Made by a program: the position numbers and the translations under genes. A DNA stretch of 64,000 bases from Cohnella hashimotonis (GTDB taxonomy: Bacteria > Bacillota > Bacilli > Paenibacillales > Paenibacillaceae): positions 2,852,001 through 2,916,000 of the forward strand of contig NZ_JAGRPV010000001.1 of the NCBI RefSeq assembly GCF_030014955.1, written 5' to 3'. This document shows positions 44,952 to 54,464 of this stretch, in pieces (the stretch's first letter is position 1; every line of letters begins with the position of its first letter). The notes under the pieces are model-generated. The model worked only from the letters and a program-made list of their open reading frames with translations. It searched no databases and had not been told where the DNA came from.

Positions 44952-45371
44952 ATGGCTGGCGACGAAATACGCAGAAATATGGCGCTGTTCCCGATTGGCA
45001 TTGTCATGAAGCTGACCGATCTGACCGCCCGGCAAATACGATACTACGAACAACACGAATTGATTCAGCCTGCCCGGACCGCGGGCAATCAGCGGCTTTT
45101 CTCGTTTAACGACGTCGAGCGACTGCTCGAGATCAAAGCGCTGATCGAGAAGGGCGTCAACATCGCCGGTATCAAGCAGGTGATGAACCCGGTAGGAGAG
45201 AGCGCGGACGACGGGACGATCATCAACGAGCTGTCCGAGGTCAAGCGCCGAGAGCTGTCCGAATCCCAGCTTCACCGCATGCTGAAGCAGCAGATCATGT
45301 CGGGCAACAAGCGCCCGGGCCAAGTGTCGCTCATTCAGGGCGAACTGTCCCGCTTTTACAAGAACAAGTAG
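44952..45371 (+). CDS. glnR: Glutamine synthetase repressor GlnR
   Basis: 139 residues, MerR-type winged helix at 15-90 with QIRYYEQHELIQPARTAGNQRLFS. The C-terminal tail carries the glutamine synthetase interaction region. With feedback-inhibited glutamine synthetase it represses nitrogen genes, including this operon. The operator-like site at 44857-44873 fits autoregulation. Start at ATG with GGAAGG upstream. Confidence 0.96.
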   Translation: MAGDEIRRNMALFPIGIVMKLTDLTARQIRYYEQHELIQPARTAGNQRLFSFNDVERLLEIKALIEKGVNIAGIKQVMNPVGESADDGTIINELSEVKRRELSESQLHRMLKQQIMSGNKRPGQVSLIQGELSRFYKNK

Positions 45372-45404
45372 CTGTACCTACAACGACCATACTAGGAGGC
45401 TGTC

Positions 45405-46733
45405 ATGAGCTACTCGCGCGAGGATATCATTCGGATTGCCAAGGAAGAAAACGTACGCTTCATTCGCTTGCAATTTACCGATCTGATGGGCATCATCAAA
45501 AACGTGGAAATCCCCGTAAGCCAGCTCCAGAAGGCGTTGGACAACAAAATGATGTTCGACGGCTCCTCCATCGAAGGCTATGTCCGGATCGAGGAGTCCG
45601 ACATGTATTTGTATCCGGATCTCGATACGTGGGTCGTTTTCCCGTGGGTTACGGAAGATCGCGTCGCGCGTCTCATCTGCGACGTTTATATGCCTGACGG
45701 CACGCCTTTTGCCGGCGATCCGCGCGGCATCTTGAAGCGTGCGCTCGAAGAGGCGGAGGAACTCGGCTATACGTCGTTTAATGTCGGACCGGAACCTGAG
45801 TTTTTCCTGTTCCAGACCGACGAGAAAGGCAACCCGACGACCGAGCTCAACGACCAGGGCGGATACTTCGATCTCGCGCCGACCGACCTCGGCGAGAATT
45901 GCCGCCGCGACATCGTGCTTATGCTCGAGGAGATGGGCTTCGAGATCGAAGCTTCCCACCACGAGGTCGCACCGGGGCAGCACGAGATCGACTTCAAATA
46001 TGCGGACGCCATCAAGGCGGCCGACCAGATCCAGACGTTCAAGCTGGTCGTCAAGACGATCGCTCGCAAGCACGGCCTGCACGCGACCTTTATGCCGAAG
46101 CCGCTTTACGGCATGAACGGTTCGGGCATGCACTGCCATCAATCGCTGTTCAAGGGCTCGGAAAATGCGTTCTACGATGCGAACGACCGTCTCGGTCTAA
46201 GCACAGTGGCGCGTCACTATATGGCCGGTATTCTGCAGCACGCTCGCGGCATGGCCGCCATTACGAATCCGACCGTCAACTCGTTTAAGCGCCTCGTACC
46301 GGGCTATGAAGCCCCATGTTACGTCGCGTGGTCGGCGAGCAACCGCAGCCCGATGATCCGCATTCCGGCATCCCGCGGACTGAGCACGCGCGTCGAAGTT
46401 CGCAACCCGGATCCGGCTGCCAATCCGTATCTGGCGCTTGCGGTCATGCTGAAGTCAGGACTCGACGGTATTCGCAACAAGACAGCGCTGCCGGCGCCTG
46501 TAGACCGCAACATCTACGTCATGAGCGACGAAGAGCGGATCGACGCCGGCATTCCGAGTCTGCCGCTCAACCTTCGCGAAGCGCTCTCCGAGATGCTGCG
46601 CGACGAGGTTGTGTGCGAGGCGCTCGGCGATCACGCGCTCACGCATTTTTATGAAATGAAGGAAATCGAATACGACATTTATCGCACTCAGGTTCACCAA
46701 TGGGAGCGGGATCAGTATTTGACGACTTATTGA
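45405..46733 (+). CDS. glnA: Glutamine synthetase type I
   Basis: 442 residues, the length of Bacillus GlnA (GSI-alpha). Motifs include [24 protein letters not shown] and [12 protein letters not shown], and the catalytic NRSPMIRIP. It lacks the adenylylation tyrosine region of GSI-beta enzymes. Joined to glnR, with a strong terminator behind it. Feedback-regulated by glutamine and coupled to GlnR and TnrA activity in relatives. Confidence 0.98.
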   Translation: MSYSREDIIRIAKEENVRFIRLQFTDLMGIIKNVEIPVSQLQKALDNKMMFDGSSIEGYVRIEESDMYLYPDLDTWVVFPWVTEDRVARLICDVYMPDGTPFAGDPRGILKRALEEAEELGYTSFNVGPEPEFFLFQTDEKGNPTTELNDQGGYFDLAPTDLGENCRRDIVLMLEEMGFEIEASHHEVAPGQHEIDFKYADAIKAADQIQTFKLVVKTIARKHGLHATFMPKPLYGMNGSGMHCHQSLFKGSENAFYDANDRLGLSTVARHYMAGILQHARGMAAITNPTVNSFKRLVPGYEAPCYVAWSASNRSPMIRIPASRGLSTRVEVRNPDPAANPYLALAVMLKSGLDGIRNKTALPAPVDRNIYVMSDEERIDAGIPSLPLNLREALSEMLRDEVVCEALGDHALTHFYEMKEIEYDIYRTQVHQWERDQYLTTY

Positions 46734-46748
46734 TACTCGGCATCAACG

Positions 46749-46792
46749 AAGAAGCCTCGGCGATCGCTTAGCGATGCCGAGGCTTCTTTGTT
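46749..46792. terminator. Terminator between glnA and lexA
   Basis: AAGAAGCCTCGGC with GATCGC pairs with GCGAT and GCCGAGGCTTCTT (one bulge). The A/T runs at both ends make it usable by both converging genes. Confidence 0.92.
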
Positions 46793-46819
46793 ATAAAATG
46801 GGATGGGGGCGAAGAACGA

Positions 46820-47443
46820 TTAACGAATGCTGCGGATTAAACCGATGACTTTGCCCAAAATGCTGACGTTGTTCAAGCGCAGCGGCTCCATCGTGGTGTT
46901 CTCCGGTTGGAGGCGGATGTGGTCGCGCTCCTTGTAAAACGTCTTGACCGTCGCTTCGTCTTCCTCGGTCATGGCCACAACGATATCGCCGTTGGTAGCC
47001 GTCTGCTGCTGGCGTACGATGACGTAATCGCCACTGTGGATGCCGGCGTCGATCATGCTGTCGCCTCTGACGGAGAGCATGAATACCGTCTGCTCGCCGA
47101 CCATCTGGGCGGGGAGCGGGAAGTACTCCTCGATATTCTCCGTCGCGGTGATCGGTACGCCTGCCGTGACCTTGCCAACGAGCGGGACCTGACGAACGGA
47201 CTGCGCGAACTGGATGACGGGATCTTGTTCGCCGTCCGTAATCTCGATTGCGCGCGGCTTGGTCGGGTCCCGGCGAATCAGGCCTTTCTTTTCAAGACGG
47301 TCGAGATGACCGTGCACGGTAGAGCTCGAAGCGAGTCCGACGGCTTCGCCGATCTCGCGCACCGATGGGGGATAGCCTTTGTCCTTGACTTCGTTCTTGA
47401 TGAATTCCAATATGGCGGATTGACGGTTGGACATCTTCGACAC
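46820..47443 (-). CDS. lexA: LexA repressor
   Basis: 207 residues. The N-terminal winged helix (1-70) has [25 protein letters not shown]. The self-cleavage site is AlaGly in [10 protein letters not shown] (near 93). The catalytic Ser is in VRGDSMID (near 129) and the Lys in ATVKTFYKE (near 167). It represses the SOS regulon until RecA filaments trigger cleavage. GAGGTG precedes the ATG. Its own promoter overlaps a LexA box. Confidence 0.97.
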   Translation of the reverse strand: MSKMSNRQSAILEFIKNEVKDKGYPPSVREIGEAVGLASSSTVHGHLDRLEKKGLIRRDPTKPRAIEITDGEQDPVIQFAQSVRQVPLVGKVTAGVPITATENIEEYFPLPAQMVGEQTVFMLSVRGDSMIDAGIHSGDYVIVRQQQTATNGDIVVAMTEEDEATVKTFYKERDHIRLQPENTTMEPLRLNNVSILGKVIGLIRSIR

Positions 47444-47482
47444 CTCGAAGCCCTCCTACTGACTTAAAAATTCATATGACAA

Positions 47483-47511
47483 ATTATAACACAGAACCGG
47501 AGTTCGTACAA
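47483..47511 (-). promoter_or_regulatory. lexA promoter
   Basis: On the minus strand TTGTAC (47506-47511) and TATAAT (47483-47488) lie 17 bases apart. A LexA box fills the spacer. Confidence 0.75.
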
Positions 47512-47597
47512 ACATTCGTTCTTAGAGAACCTGTGTTCGTAAAAACCGTTGACTCAAACATATGTTCGTGATATTCTCTTATCAGAACAAACGTTTG
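47493..47597. promoter_or_regulatory. Five LexA (SOS) boxes
   Basis: Sites match the Bacillus box GAAC-N4-GTTC: 47493-47506 (GAAC CGGA GTTC), 47509-47522 (AAAC ATTC GTTC), 47526-47539 (GAAC CTGT GTTC), 47555-47568 (AAAC ATAT GTTC) and 47584-47597 (GAAC AAAC GTTT). The first and third are perfect. The first lies in the lexA promoter, the fourth in the yneA promoter spacer and the fifth just after it. Confidence 0.85.
47549..47577 (+). promoter_or_regulatory. yneA-like gene promoter
   Basis: TTGACT (47549-47554) and TATTCT (47572-47577), 17-base spacer holding a LexA box. Confidence 0.65.
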
Positions 47598-47608
47598 GGG
47601 TGGATGAG

Positions 47609-48058
47609 ATGGTACAAGTACAACTACTCGGTTCGGATTCGCTTAAATCTCAAGGGCATACATATATGAATGGAAAGCTGGGGCCGGAGCGAACGCCCGC
47701 TCCGACCGCTCGAGCCAAGAGAACGGCCTCGGCGCTCAGTTTTCAATCGCTTTTCTCCTTTAAGGGTCTTCGGCTGTTTCTGATTCCGATCGTCGCGCTG
47801 CTGATCTATGCGGGGTTGTCCATGATGACTGCGTCGGCCGAGCCCGACGCCGTTCGTCAAGCTGGAGCATATGAAGCGACCGTTACGGTCGACAGCGGAG
47901 ACACGTTATGGTCGATCGCGGAGAATGCCAAGCCTTCCCGCATGAAGACGATTGAGGCCGTACATCTGATTATGAAGCGCAACGGATTGACTTCATCCAC
48001 GATCGCTTCAGGTCAACGCCTGGTCCTTCCGGCCAAGCTGTCCGACTCTATTCGATAG
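47609..48058 (+). CDS. yneA: SOS cell division suppressor YneA-like LysM protein
   Basis: 149 residues. A membrane helix (about 51-72, LRLFLIPIVALLIYAGLSMM) is followed by a LysM domain (about 90-145, VDSGDTLWSIAENAKP to GQRLVLP), the architecture of YneA, which blocks septum formation after DNA damage. ATG at 47609 has GGGGTGG upstream. Control by the LexA boxes is very likely. The following yneB resolvase of Bacillus is absent; ynzC comes next. Confidence 0.9.
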   Translation: MVQVQLLGSDSLKSQGHTYMNGKLGPERTPAPTARAKRTASALSFQSLFSFKGLRLFLIPIVALLIYAGLSMMTASAEPDAVRQAGAYEATVTVDSGDTLWSIAENAKPSRMKTIEAVHLIMKRNGLTSSTIASGQRLVLPAKLSDSIR

Positions 48059-48124
48059 GAATGTATGTTCCCATCCCCGAATGATTCGCATTACGGATTT
48101 AACTTGAATAGACTAACCTTAATC

Positions 48125-48148
48125 GACCGATGCATATCGGTCTTTTTT
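48125..48148 (+). terminator. Terminator after yneA
   Basis: GACCGAT and ATCGGTC around a GCAT loop, followed by six T. Confidence 0.92.
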
Positions 48149-48219
48149 GCTTTAGCCTCGCCTTGACATTCCCCTTCCGATAATGTCAAATTAGAAGAGG
48201 CAACACGGGAGGTGACCCT

Positions 48220-48417
48220 ATGGAATTCGACAAGCTGATCGCTCGGATTAACGAGTTGGCACATAAACATAAGACGATGGGATTGACCGAGGATGAAGCC
48301 GTCGAGCGGCAAAAGCTGCGTCAGGTTTATCTGGACAACTTCAAACGAAACTTCAGGCAGCAGCTCGATCAGATCGAATGGACCGACGAACCGCCGGAAG
48401 ATACGATAAAGCATTGA
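48220..48417 (+). CDS. ynzC: DUF896 family protein (YnzC-like)
   Basis: 65 residues, with the DUF896 pattern LIARINELAHKHKTMGLTEDEAVERQKLRQVYLDNF. The family forms a helical hairpin, with no proven function. In Bacillus ynzC belongs to the SOS-controlled yneA-yneB-ynzC operon; here a terminator separates it from yneA. GGGAGGTGACC precedes the ATG. Confidence 0.93.
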   Translation: MEFDKLIARINELAHKHKTMGLTEDEAVERQKLRQVYLDNFKRNFRQQLDQIEWTDEPPEDTIKH

Positions 48418-48490
48418 AGCGCCCGTGAGCAGCTTCAAATAATTAATGTCATAAACGGTTGAATGGACGGTCTTATTCATGCGGCAACGC

Positions 48491-48519
48491 GGCAAAGCCG
48501 GCTTAAAGCCGGCTTTGCC
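48491..48519 (+). terminator. Perfect 13-bp hairpin without T tract
   Basis: GGCAAAGCCGGCT and AGCCGGCTTTGCC pair perfectly around TAA. The stem is strong but the following sequence TATACAT has no T run, and it lies just upstream of the next ribosome site, so it may be a weak terminator or a stabilising 5' hairpin. Confidence 0.5.
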
Positions 48520-48539
48520 TATACATAGGAGGGTATGCA

Positions 48540-49058
48540 GTGTCACGTTCATGGGAACGCGCCGTACAGCGCAATACGAAGGAAATCAACAAACGCCGCA
48601 AAAAAGAGGGCAAACAAAGCTTATCCGCGCCTGCGGCCCAGATTGACCGGTTTAAAGGCAGAAGCCTCATCATGCCCTTCACGCTCGTGCTTCTGATCGT
48701 ATTCTACATTCTATTGTTCAAGCCGTGGTCTGCAAGTTTTGAGCAAAGCGCAGGCATGTTCTGGGCGACGGTCGGTTGTTATGTGCTGCTCGCCGTGTTT
48801 TACTTCCTGCGCAGGCCGTATCTGGCCGTCTCGAAGGACAGGCTGGAGACGCGCAGATTTGCGGGATACAAGACGCTTAAGCCGCTCGAAGTGCGGAAGA
48901 TCGTTCAGATGCCTGGCTACATCGTCATCGAACCGGTCAAAGGCGGCAACTGGGTGTTCTCCAAGCTGATGAACCGGTACCCGCTGGACGCGATGTCAGT
49001 TCGTCTCAAGGAATTCGCAGGTCAGCATCAGGTCGAGTGGGAGACGCGCGCTAAGTAA
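48540..49058 (+). CDS. Conserved membrane protein of unknown function
   Basis: 172 residues. A basic N-terminus (about 1-40) is followed by two membrane helices (about 41-63 and 74-92), with a cytoplasmic C-terminal half of about 75 residues that looks like a small PH-like or YcxB-like beta domain (AVSKDRLETRRFAGYKTLKPLEVRKI, PGYIVIEPVKGGNWVFSKL). I do not recognise the family with certainty. GTG start with AGGAGGG. Confidence 0.75.
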   Translation: MSRSWERAVQRNTKEINKRRKKEGKQSLSAPAAQIDRFKGRSLIMPFTLVLLIVFYILLFKPWSASFEQSAGMFWATVGCYVLLAVFYFLRRPYLAVSKDRLETRRFAGYKTLKPLEVRKIVQMPGYIVIEPVKGGNWVFSKLMNRYPLDAMSVRLKEFAGQHQVEWETRAK

Positions 49059-49125
49059 GGAGCGAGTAGCTAGAATCACTTTAATAATGCTTTTCAAGAA
49101 TCGCGCACGGGAGAGATGGACGGGA

Positions 49126-49926
49126 ATGAAGATTCAAGCGGTTATGTTCGATTTGGACGATACGCTGCTTTGGGATGATCGAAGCGTAAAGCAAGCCTTC
49201 GAGGCGACATGCGAGCTAGCTTCGCAGGAAGCCGGCGTCGATGCGGCAGCTTTGGAGGAGGCGGTAAGACGCGAAGCGCGCGCGCTATACGAGACATACG
49301 AGACATTTCCTTTCACGCAGATGATCGGGATCAACCCGTTTGAGGGTTTATGGGGGAACTTCAAGGCCGGAGAGCATGAAATGTTCAGGCGGATGGAGGC
49401 GATCGTGCCGGACTACAGGCGGGAAGCTTGGACGCGCGGGCTCAAGGCGCTCGGCGTAGACGATCCGGTGCTCGGCGCCAAGCTTGCGGAGGAGTTTCCG
49501 GCGCATCGCCGGAAGCTGCCGCTCGCCTACGAGGAAACGTTCGAGGTGCTTGATGCGCTCAAGAGCCGTTACAAACTACTTCTCCTTACGAACGGTTCTC
49601 CGGATTTGCAGGAGGAGAAGCTTGCGATGACACCGGAGTTGATCCCATATTTCGACGAGATCGTCATTTCCGGTCAGTTCGGGGAAGGCAAGCCGTCTCC
49701 GAAGCTGTTCGCGCATGCGCTTGGGCGCCTTGGGCTGCAGGCGGAAGATTGCGTCATGGTCGGCGACAAGCTGACGACCGATATCAAGGGCGCGAACGGC
49801 GTCGGGATGATCTCGATCTGGATTAACCGTCACGGAGCCGTGCGCGGCGACGAGATCGTGCCAAGCTTCGAGATCGCCAGCCTGAACGAATTGCAGCCGC
49901 TGCTTAACAAGCTGTCCGCTGAATGA
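49126..49926 (+). CDS. HAD family hydrolase
   Basis: 266 residues. Motif I FDLDDTLLWDD near residue 8, motif II LLLTNGSPD near 148 and motif IV VGDKLTTDIKGA near 213 show a haloacid dehalogenase-like phosphatase with a C1 cap (YsaA/YjjG type). Cytoplasmic; substrate unknown. ATG at 49126 has GGGAGAGA upstream. It converges with mtnD on a shared terminator. Confidence 0.93.
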   Translation: MKIQAVMFDLDDTLLWDDRSVKQAFEATCELASQEAGVDAAALEEAVRREARALYETYETFPFTQMIGINPFEGLWGNFKAGEHEMFRRMEAIVPDYRREAWTRGLKALGVDDPVLGAKLAEEFPAHRRKLPLAYEETFEVLDALKSRYKLLLLTNGSPDLQEEKLAMTPELIPYFDEIVISGQFGEGKPSPKLFAHALGRLGLQAEDCVMVGDKLTTDIKGANGVGMISIWINRHGAVRGDEIVPSFEIASLNELQPLLNKLSAE

Positions 49927-49927
49927 C

Positions 49928-49969
49928 AAAAAGCGCCGGATCCCCGATGAGAGGGATTCGGCGCTTTTT
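49928..49969. terminator. Terminator between HAD and mtnD genes
   Basis: A 17-bp stem starting AAAAAGCGCCGG pairs with its partner ending in CGCTTTTT (one G-U) around CGATGAGA. Confidence 0.92.
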
Positions 49970-49987
49970 AACGCGATCGAAAGCTGT

Positions 49988-50527
49988 TTATTTAACGAAC
50001 GCAGGATCCTCGTAAGGATGCGCGATCCAGCCCTCGGTCTCGATGAACAGGCGGACGGCGACGACCTTCTTGGATTCAGTCAGGGTGAAGAAGTGAACGC
50101 TGCCCTCCGGAACGGAGATAACGTCGCCTGCGCTCAGGATGACGTCGAAATATCCGGTCGCTTCGTCGCCGCGGATAATGAAGATGCCTTCGCCGGCCGT
50201 GATCGCCCGGACTTCGTCTTCGGTGTGCGTATGGATCTGCTCGAACTTCTTCAGTAATTCCTCGATATTCGGCGTCGATTCGGACAATACGACGATATCC
50301 CAAGTCTTGTAGCCGCGGCGGCCGGCCAAATCGCGAATCTCGGCGTCGAAGGTCGAAAGGATCTCGGTTTTGTCGTCAGCGCTTAATTCGAAGTTCTCCT
50401 GCAGACGCTCGGGCAGCTTGGAAGGATTCCAATGTTCGTAAAGCACGCCTTGTTTGTCAAGGAAGGAACGGACGTTGTCTTCGCCTTCGATCAGCTCGTT
50501 CGTATTGCGTACGCGAACTTTTGCCAT
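49988..50527 (-). CDS. mtnD: Acireductone dioxygenase (methionine salvage)
   Basis: 179 residues, a cupin enzyme of the methionine salvage pathway that converts acireductone to the keto precursor of methionine. The metal-binding motif HTHTEDEVR (near 98-106, H-x-H-x4-E type) and the downstream His in SVHFFTL (near 142) are present. The monocistronic gene has an excellent promoter (minus strand 50603-50575) and AAGGA before the ATG. Confidence 0.92.
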   Translation of the reverse strand: MAKVRVRNTNELIEGEDNVRSFLDKQGVLYEHWNPSKLPERLQENFELSADDKTEILSTFDAEIRDLAGRRGYKTWDIVVLSESTPNIEELLKKFEQIHTHTEDEVRAITAGEGIFIIRGDEATGYFDVILSAGDVISVPEGSVHFFTLTESKKVVAVRLFIETEGWIAHPYEDPAFVK

Positions 50528-50574
50528 TTGTTATTCCTTCTTTCCCACTATGAATTTAAGTATTTGTTGACTAA

Positions 50575-50603
50575 ATTATAATCGCTGGCACGCTATTTGT
50601 CGA
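50575..50603 (-). promoter_or_regulatory. mtnD promoter
   Basis: Minus strand TCGACA (50603-50598), 17 bases, TATAAT (50580-50575). No S-box (SAM riboswitch) structure was seen. Confidence 0.75.
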
Positions 50604-50703
50604 CACATCCAACCTGATCTTTTCGTGAATAAAACATTCTGCTACTATAGAGGTTAATGATTTTACCCATGAAGTTACCCGGAAAAGGATGATACGTCTA
50701 AAT

Positions 50704-53700
50704 ATGACTTTAACCGATAAGAAAGCCCCATTGCAAGAGCTGCTGAAGAAGCGGATCCTCATCCTCGACGGCGCTATGGGCACGATGATTCAGCAGGCGA
50801 ACCTGACGGCGGAAGATTTCGGAGGCGAAGAGCTCGAGGGCTGCAACGAAATGCTCGTGCTGACCCGCCCTGATGTCATCCAATGCATTCATGAGCAATA
50901 TCTCGCGGCGGGCTCGGACATTATCGAGACCAACACGTTCGGCTCGACGTCGGTCGTGCTGGCTGAATACGACATTCCCGAAAAGGCGAGAGAGATCAAC
51001 CTGGCCGCGGCTAGGCTCGCGCGCGAGGCTTGCGACAAGTATTCGACGCCGGACAAGCCGCGATATGCAGCTGGCGCGCTGGGTCCGACGACCAAGACGT
51101 TGTCGGTAACGGGCGGCGTGACATTCGATCAACTGGTCGAGGATTACCGCGAGCAAGTCGTGGCGCTTATGGAAGGCGGCGTGGATGCGATCCTGATCGA
51201 GACTTGCCAGGATACGCTTAACGTCAAGGCGGCGAGCATCGGCGTCAGGGCGGCGTTCGAGCGGATGGGGCGCACGCTGCCGATCATGATCAGCGGCACG
51301 ATCGAGCCGATGGGCACGACGCTGGCAGGCCAGAATATCGAATCGTTTTACGTTTCGCTCGAGCACCTGAACCCGGTGTCGTTCGGCTTGAACTGCGCGA
51401 CCGGCCCCGAGTTCATGCGGGATCATATCCGTACGCTGTCCGCGATTGCGAAGTCCGGCGTCAGCTGCTATCCGAACGCAGGGCTGCCGGACGAGAACGG
51501 ACATTATCACGAGTCGCCCGATTCGCTCGCGCGCAAGCTGCGCGCATTCGCCGAACAGGGCTGGATCAACATCGCGGGCGGCTGCTGCGGCACGACGCCG
51601 GCGCATATCAAGGCGATCGCGGATGCGATGGCCGACGTGGCGCCGCGCGTTCAGGCAGGCGAGCATCCGCCTGCCGTATCCGGCATCGAGACGGTGTATA
51701 TCGAGAGCGAAAATCGCCCTTACATGGTAGGCGAACGGACGAACGTACTCGGCTCCCGCAAGTTCAAGCGGCTCATCGCCGAGGGCAAGTACGAGGAGGC
51801 GTCAGAGATCGCGCGCGCCCAGGTGAAGAGCGGCGCACATGTCATCGACGTCTGCCTGCAGGATCCGGACCGCGACGAGACGGAAGACATGAAGAAATTT
51901 CTCGACTTCGTCACGAAAAAGGTCAAAGCGCCGCTGATGGTCGATACGACCGATCCGGCCGTCATCGATATGTCGCTCAAATACATCCAGGGCAAAACAT
52001 TAATTAACTCCATTAATCTTGAGGACGGCGAGGAGAAGTTCGAAAAGGTCGTGCCGATCCTTCACAAATACGGCGCGGCCGTCGTCGTCGGCACGATCGA
52101 CGAGCGCGGGCAGGCGATCACGCGGGAAGACAAGCTTGAGGTGGCTGTCCGTTCGCATGACCTGCTGGTGAACAAGTACGGCTTGCAGGCGGAGGACCTT
52201 ATATTCGACGCCCTCGTCTTTCCCGTCGGTACCGGCGACGAGCAATATATCGGTTCCGCCAAGGAGACGATCGAAGGCATCCGTCTCATCAAGGAGCGTC
52301 TGCCGAAGTGCCAGACGATTCTCGGCGTCAGCAACATCTCGTTCGGACTTCCCGAGGCCGGCCGCGAGGTGCTGAACTCCGTGTTTCTTTACGAATGCAC
52401 GAAGGCGGGGCTCGACTACGCGATCGTCAATACGGAAAAGCTCGAGCGCTACGCGTCCATTCCCGAGCATGAACGCAGACTTGCCGAAGAGCTGCTCTAC
52501 AATACGAACGACGAGACGCTTGCCGAATTCGTGGCCGCCTTCCGGGACAAGAAGGTAGAAAAGAAGGTCAAAGCCGAAAACCTGCCGCTTGAAGAGCGTC
52601 TGGCCGGCTATGTCGTCGAAGGCAGCAAGGAAGGACTGCACGCCGATCTCGACGAGGCGCTTGCGAAGTACGCGCCGCTCGACATCATCAACGGTCCGCT
52701 TATGGCGGGGATGTCGGAGGTCGGACGTCTTTTTAACAACAATGAGCTGATCGTGGCCGAGGTGCTGCAGAGCGCGGAGGTTATGAAGGCGTCGGTCGCG
52801 CATCTGGAGCCGCACATGGAAAAGGCGGACTCCGCCGTGAAAGGCAAAATTATGCTTGCGACGGTCAAAGGCGACGTCCACGATATCGGCAAAAACCTCG
52901 TCGAGATCATTCTCTCGAACAATGGCTACAAGATCGTCAACCTCGGCATCAAGGTGCCGCCGGACCAGCTCATCGCCGCGTACCGCGAGGAGAAGCCGGA
53001 CGCGATCGGACTGTCGGGCCTGCTAGTCAAAAGCGCGCAGCAAATGGTGCTGACCGCGCAGGACCTGAAGAGCGCCGGCATCGACGCCCCGATCCTCGTC
53101 GGCGGCGCTGCGCTGACGCGCAAGTTCACAAAGACGCGGATCGCGCCCGAATACGACGGTGTCGTGCTCTATGCCAAGGACGCGATGGACGGGCTCGACA
53201 TCGCCAACAAACTGAGCGATCCCGCGCAGCGCGCCGCGATCGAGCAAGAGCACCGGACCGCGCTCGCCACGCTCGAGCGCGAGGAGGAGAAGCCGGCGAT
53301 GCCCGCGCCGACGCGCGCGCGCAGCGCCAGCGTATCGCCGGACGCGCCCGTATTCGCGCCGCCGGATTACGATCGCCACGTCCTGCGCGATTACCCGCTC
53401 GCGCACGTGCTGCCGTACGTGAACCTGCAGATGCTGATGGGTCACCATCTCGGTCTTAAAGGCAACGTCGAGGAGCTGCTCAAGGCGGGAGACGAGCGCA
53501 CGACGCAGCTGAAGGACACGATCGACGGCATTATGGCCGACGCCCAGACGAACGGCTGGCTGAAGCCGCAGGCGATGTACCGCTTTTTCCCGGCGCAGGG
53601 AGACGGCAACGACATTTTGATCTACGATCCGGCCGACCGCAAGACGGTGATCAAGAAGTTCACGTTTCCGCGGCAGGCGGTGGAGCCGTTCCTGTGCCTG

Positions 53701-54153
53701 GCGGACTTCCTGAAGCCCGTGGACAGCGGCGTTATGGATACTGTCGGCTTCCTCGTCGTGACGGCAGGCAACGGTACGCGCGAGCAGGCTGAGAAGTGGA
53801 AGGAGAGCGGCGACTACTTGCGCTCGCATGCGCTGCTCGCGACCGCGCTCGAGGTGGCGGAAGGCATGGCGGAGAGGGTGCACCAGATCATGCGCGACAA
53901 CTGGGGCTTCCCGGACCCGGCCGACATGACGATGAAGCAGCGCTTCGGCGCCAGGTACCAGGGCATCCGCGTGTCGTTCGGCTACCCGGCTTGCCCGGAT
54001 CTCGAAGATCAGGGGCCGCTGTTCGAGCTGATGAAGCCCGAAGACATCGGCGTTCAGCTGACCGAAGGCTTCATGATGGAGCCGGAAGCGTCGGTATCCG
54101 CGATGGTATTCGCGCATCCGGACGCCAGGTATTTTAACGTCGACAAGGCTTAA
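50704..54153 (+). CDS. metH: Cobalamin-dependent methionine synthase MetH
   Basis: 1149 residues, the length expected for full MetH. Modules in order: homocysteine-binding domain (about 1-320, with GGCCGTTPAH, the zinc cysteines), pterin-binding domain (about 345-620), cobalamin-binding cap and domain (about 635-870, DVHDIGKNLVE with the B12-ligand His), and the AdoMet activation domain (about 890-1145, ending RVSFGYPACPDLEDQ and MVFAHPDARYFNV). ATG at 50704 was chosen because relatives begin near this residue; AAAAGGA is rather far (about 15 bases). ATG 50689 is the alternative. It makes methionine from homocysteine and 5-methyl-THF. Confidence 0.95.
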   Translation: MTLTDKKAPLQELLKKRILILDGAMGTMIQQANLTAEDFGGEELEGCNEMLVLTRPDVIQCIHEQYLAAGSDIIETNTFGSTSVVLAEYDIPEKAREINLAAARLAREACDKYSTPDKPRYAAGALGPTTKTLSVTGGVTFDQLVEDYREQVVALMEGGVDAILIETCQDTLNVKAASIGVRAAFERMGRTLPIMISGTIEPMGTTLAGQNIESFYVSLEHLNPVSFGLNCATGPEFMRDHIRTLSAIAKSGVSCYPNAGLPDENGHYHESPDSLARKLRAFAEQGWINIAGGCCGTTPAHIKAIADAMADVAPRVQAGEHPPAVSGIETVYIESENRPYMVGERTNVLGSRKFKRLIAEGKYEEASEIARAQVKSGAHVIDVCLQDPDRDETEDMKKFLDFVTKKVKAPLMVDTTDPAVIDMSLKYIQGKTLINSINLEDGEEKFEKVVPILHKYGAAVVVGTIDERGQAITREDKLEVAVRSHDLLVNKYGLQAEDLIFDALVFPVGTGDEQYIGSAKETIEGIRLIKERLPKCQTILGVSNISFGLPEAGREVLNSVFLYECTKAGLDYAIVNTEKLERYASIPEHERRLAEELLYNTNDETLAEFVAAFRDKKVEKKVKAENLPLEERLAGYVVEGSKEGLHADLDEALAKYAPLDIINGPLMAGMSEVGRLFNNNELIVAEVLQSAEVMKASVAHLEPHMEKADSAVKGKIMLATVKGDVHDIGKNLVEIILSNNGYKIVNLGIKVPPDQLIAAYREEKPDAIGLSGLLVKSAQQMVLTAQDLKSAGIDAPILVGGAALTRKFTKTRIAPEYDGVVLYAKDAMDGLDIANKLSDPAQRAAIEQEHRTALATLEREEEKPAMPAPTRARSASVSPDAPVFAPPDYDRHVLRDYPLAHVLPYVNLQMLMGHHLGLKGNVEELLKAGDERTTQLKDTIDGIMADAQTNGWLKPQAMYRFFPAQGDGNDILIYDPADRKTVIKKFTFPRQAVEPFLCLADFLKPVDSGVMDTVGFLVVTAGNGTREQAEKWKESGDYLRSHALLATALEVAEGMAERVHQIMRDNWGFPDPADMTMKQRFGARYQGIRVSFGYPACPDLEDQGPLFELMKPEDIGVQLTEGFMMEPEASVSAMVFAHPDARYFNVDKA

Positions 54154-54464
54154 CCCACGGCGGTTGGAAATAGGCCAAGCAAGCTGTCCCGATCGCGCGA
54201 GCGGACGGGACGGCTCTTCGCCGTTGACGAAACAAGCGGGCAATAAGCGATCATTTCCCCGGAAAGCGCAGGATGCGACATGGAGTAACGGAAATCGCAC
54301 GGTTGCTAGCCTGATTTTCGACCGGACTCCGCCGTTAACGATTCTGTTCGACACTGTTATTGCAATTGCGTGACAATTCACACAAATAAACGCAGAATGC
54401 ATCGCCGCAATCATTTCCCGATTCGGGGAAATAGATTGACATTGCCCGGCCAGCCGACAAGCCG

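Noticed and set aside
50530..50703. A SAM riboswitch before metH or mtnD
   Set aside because: No S-box structure or terminator/antiterminator pair was found; only promoters are seen.
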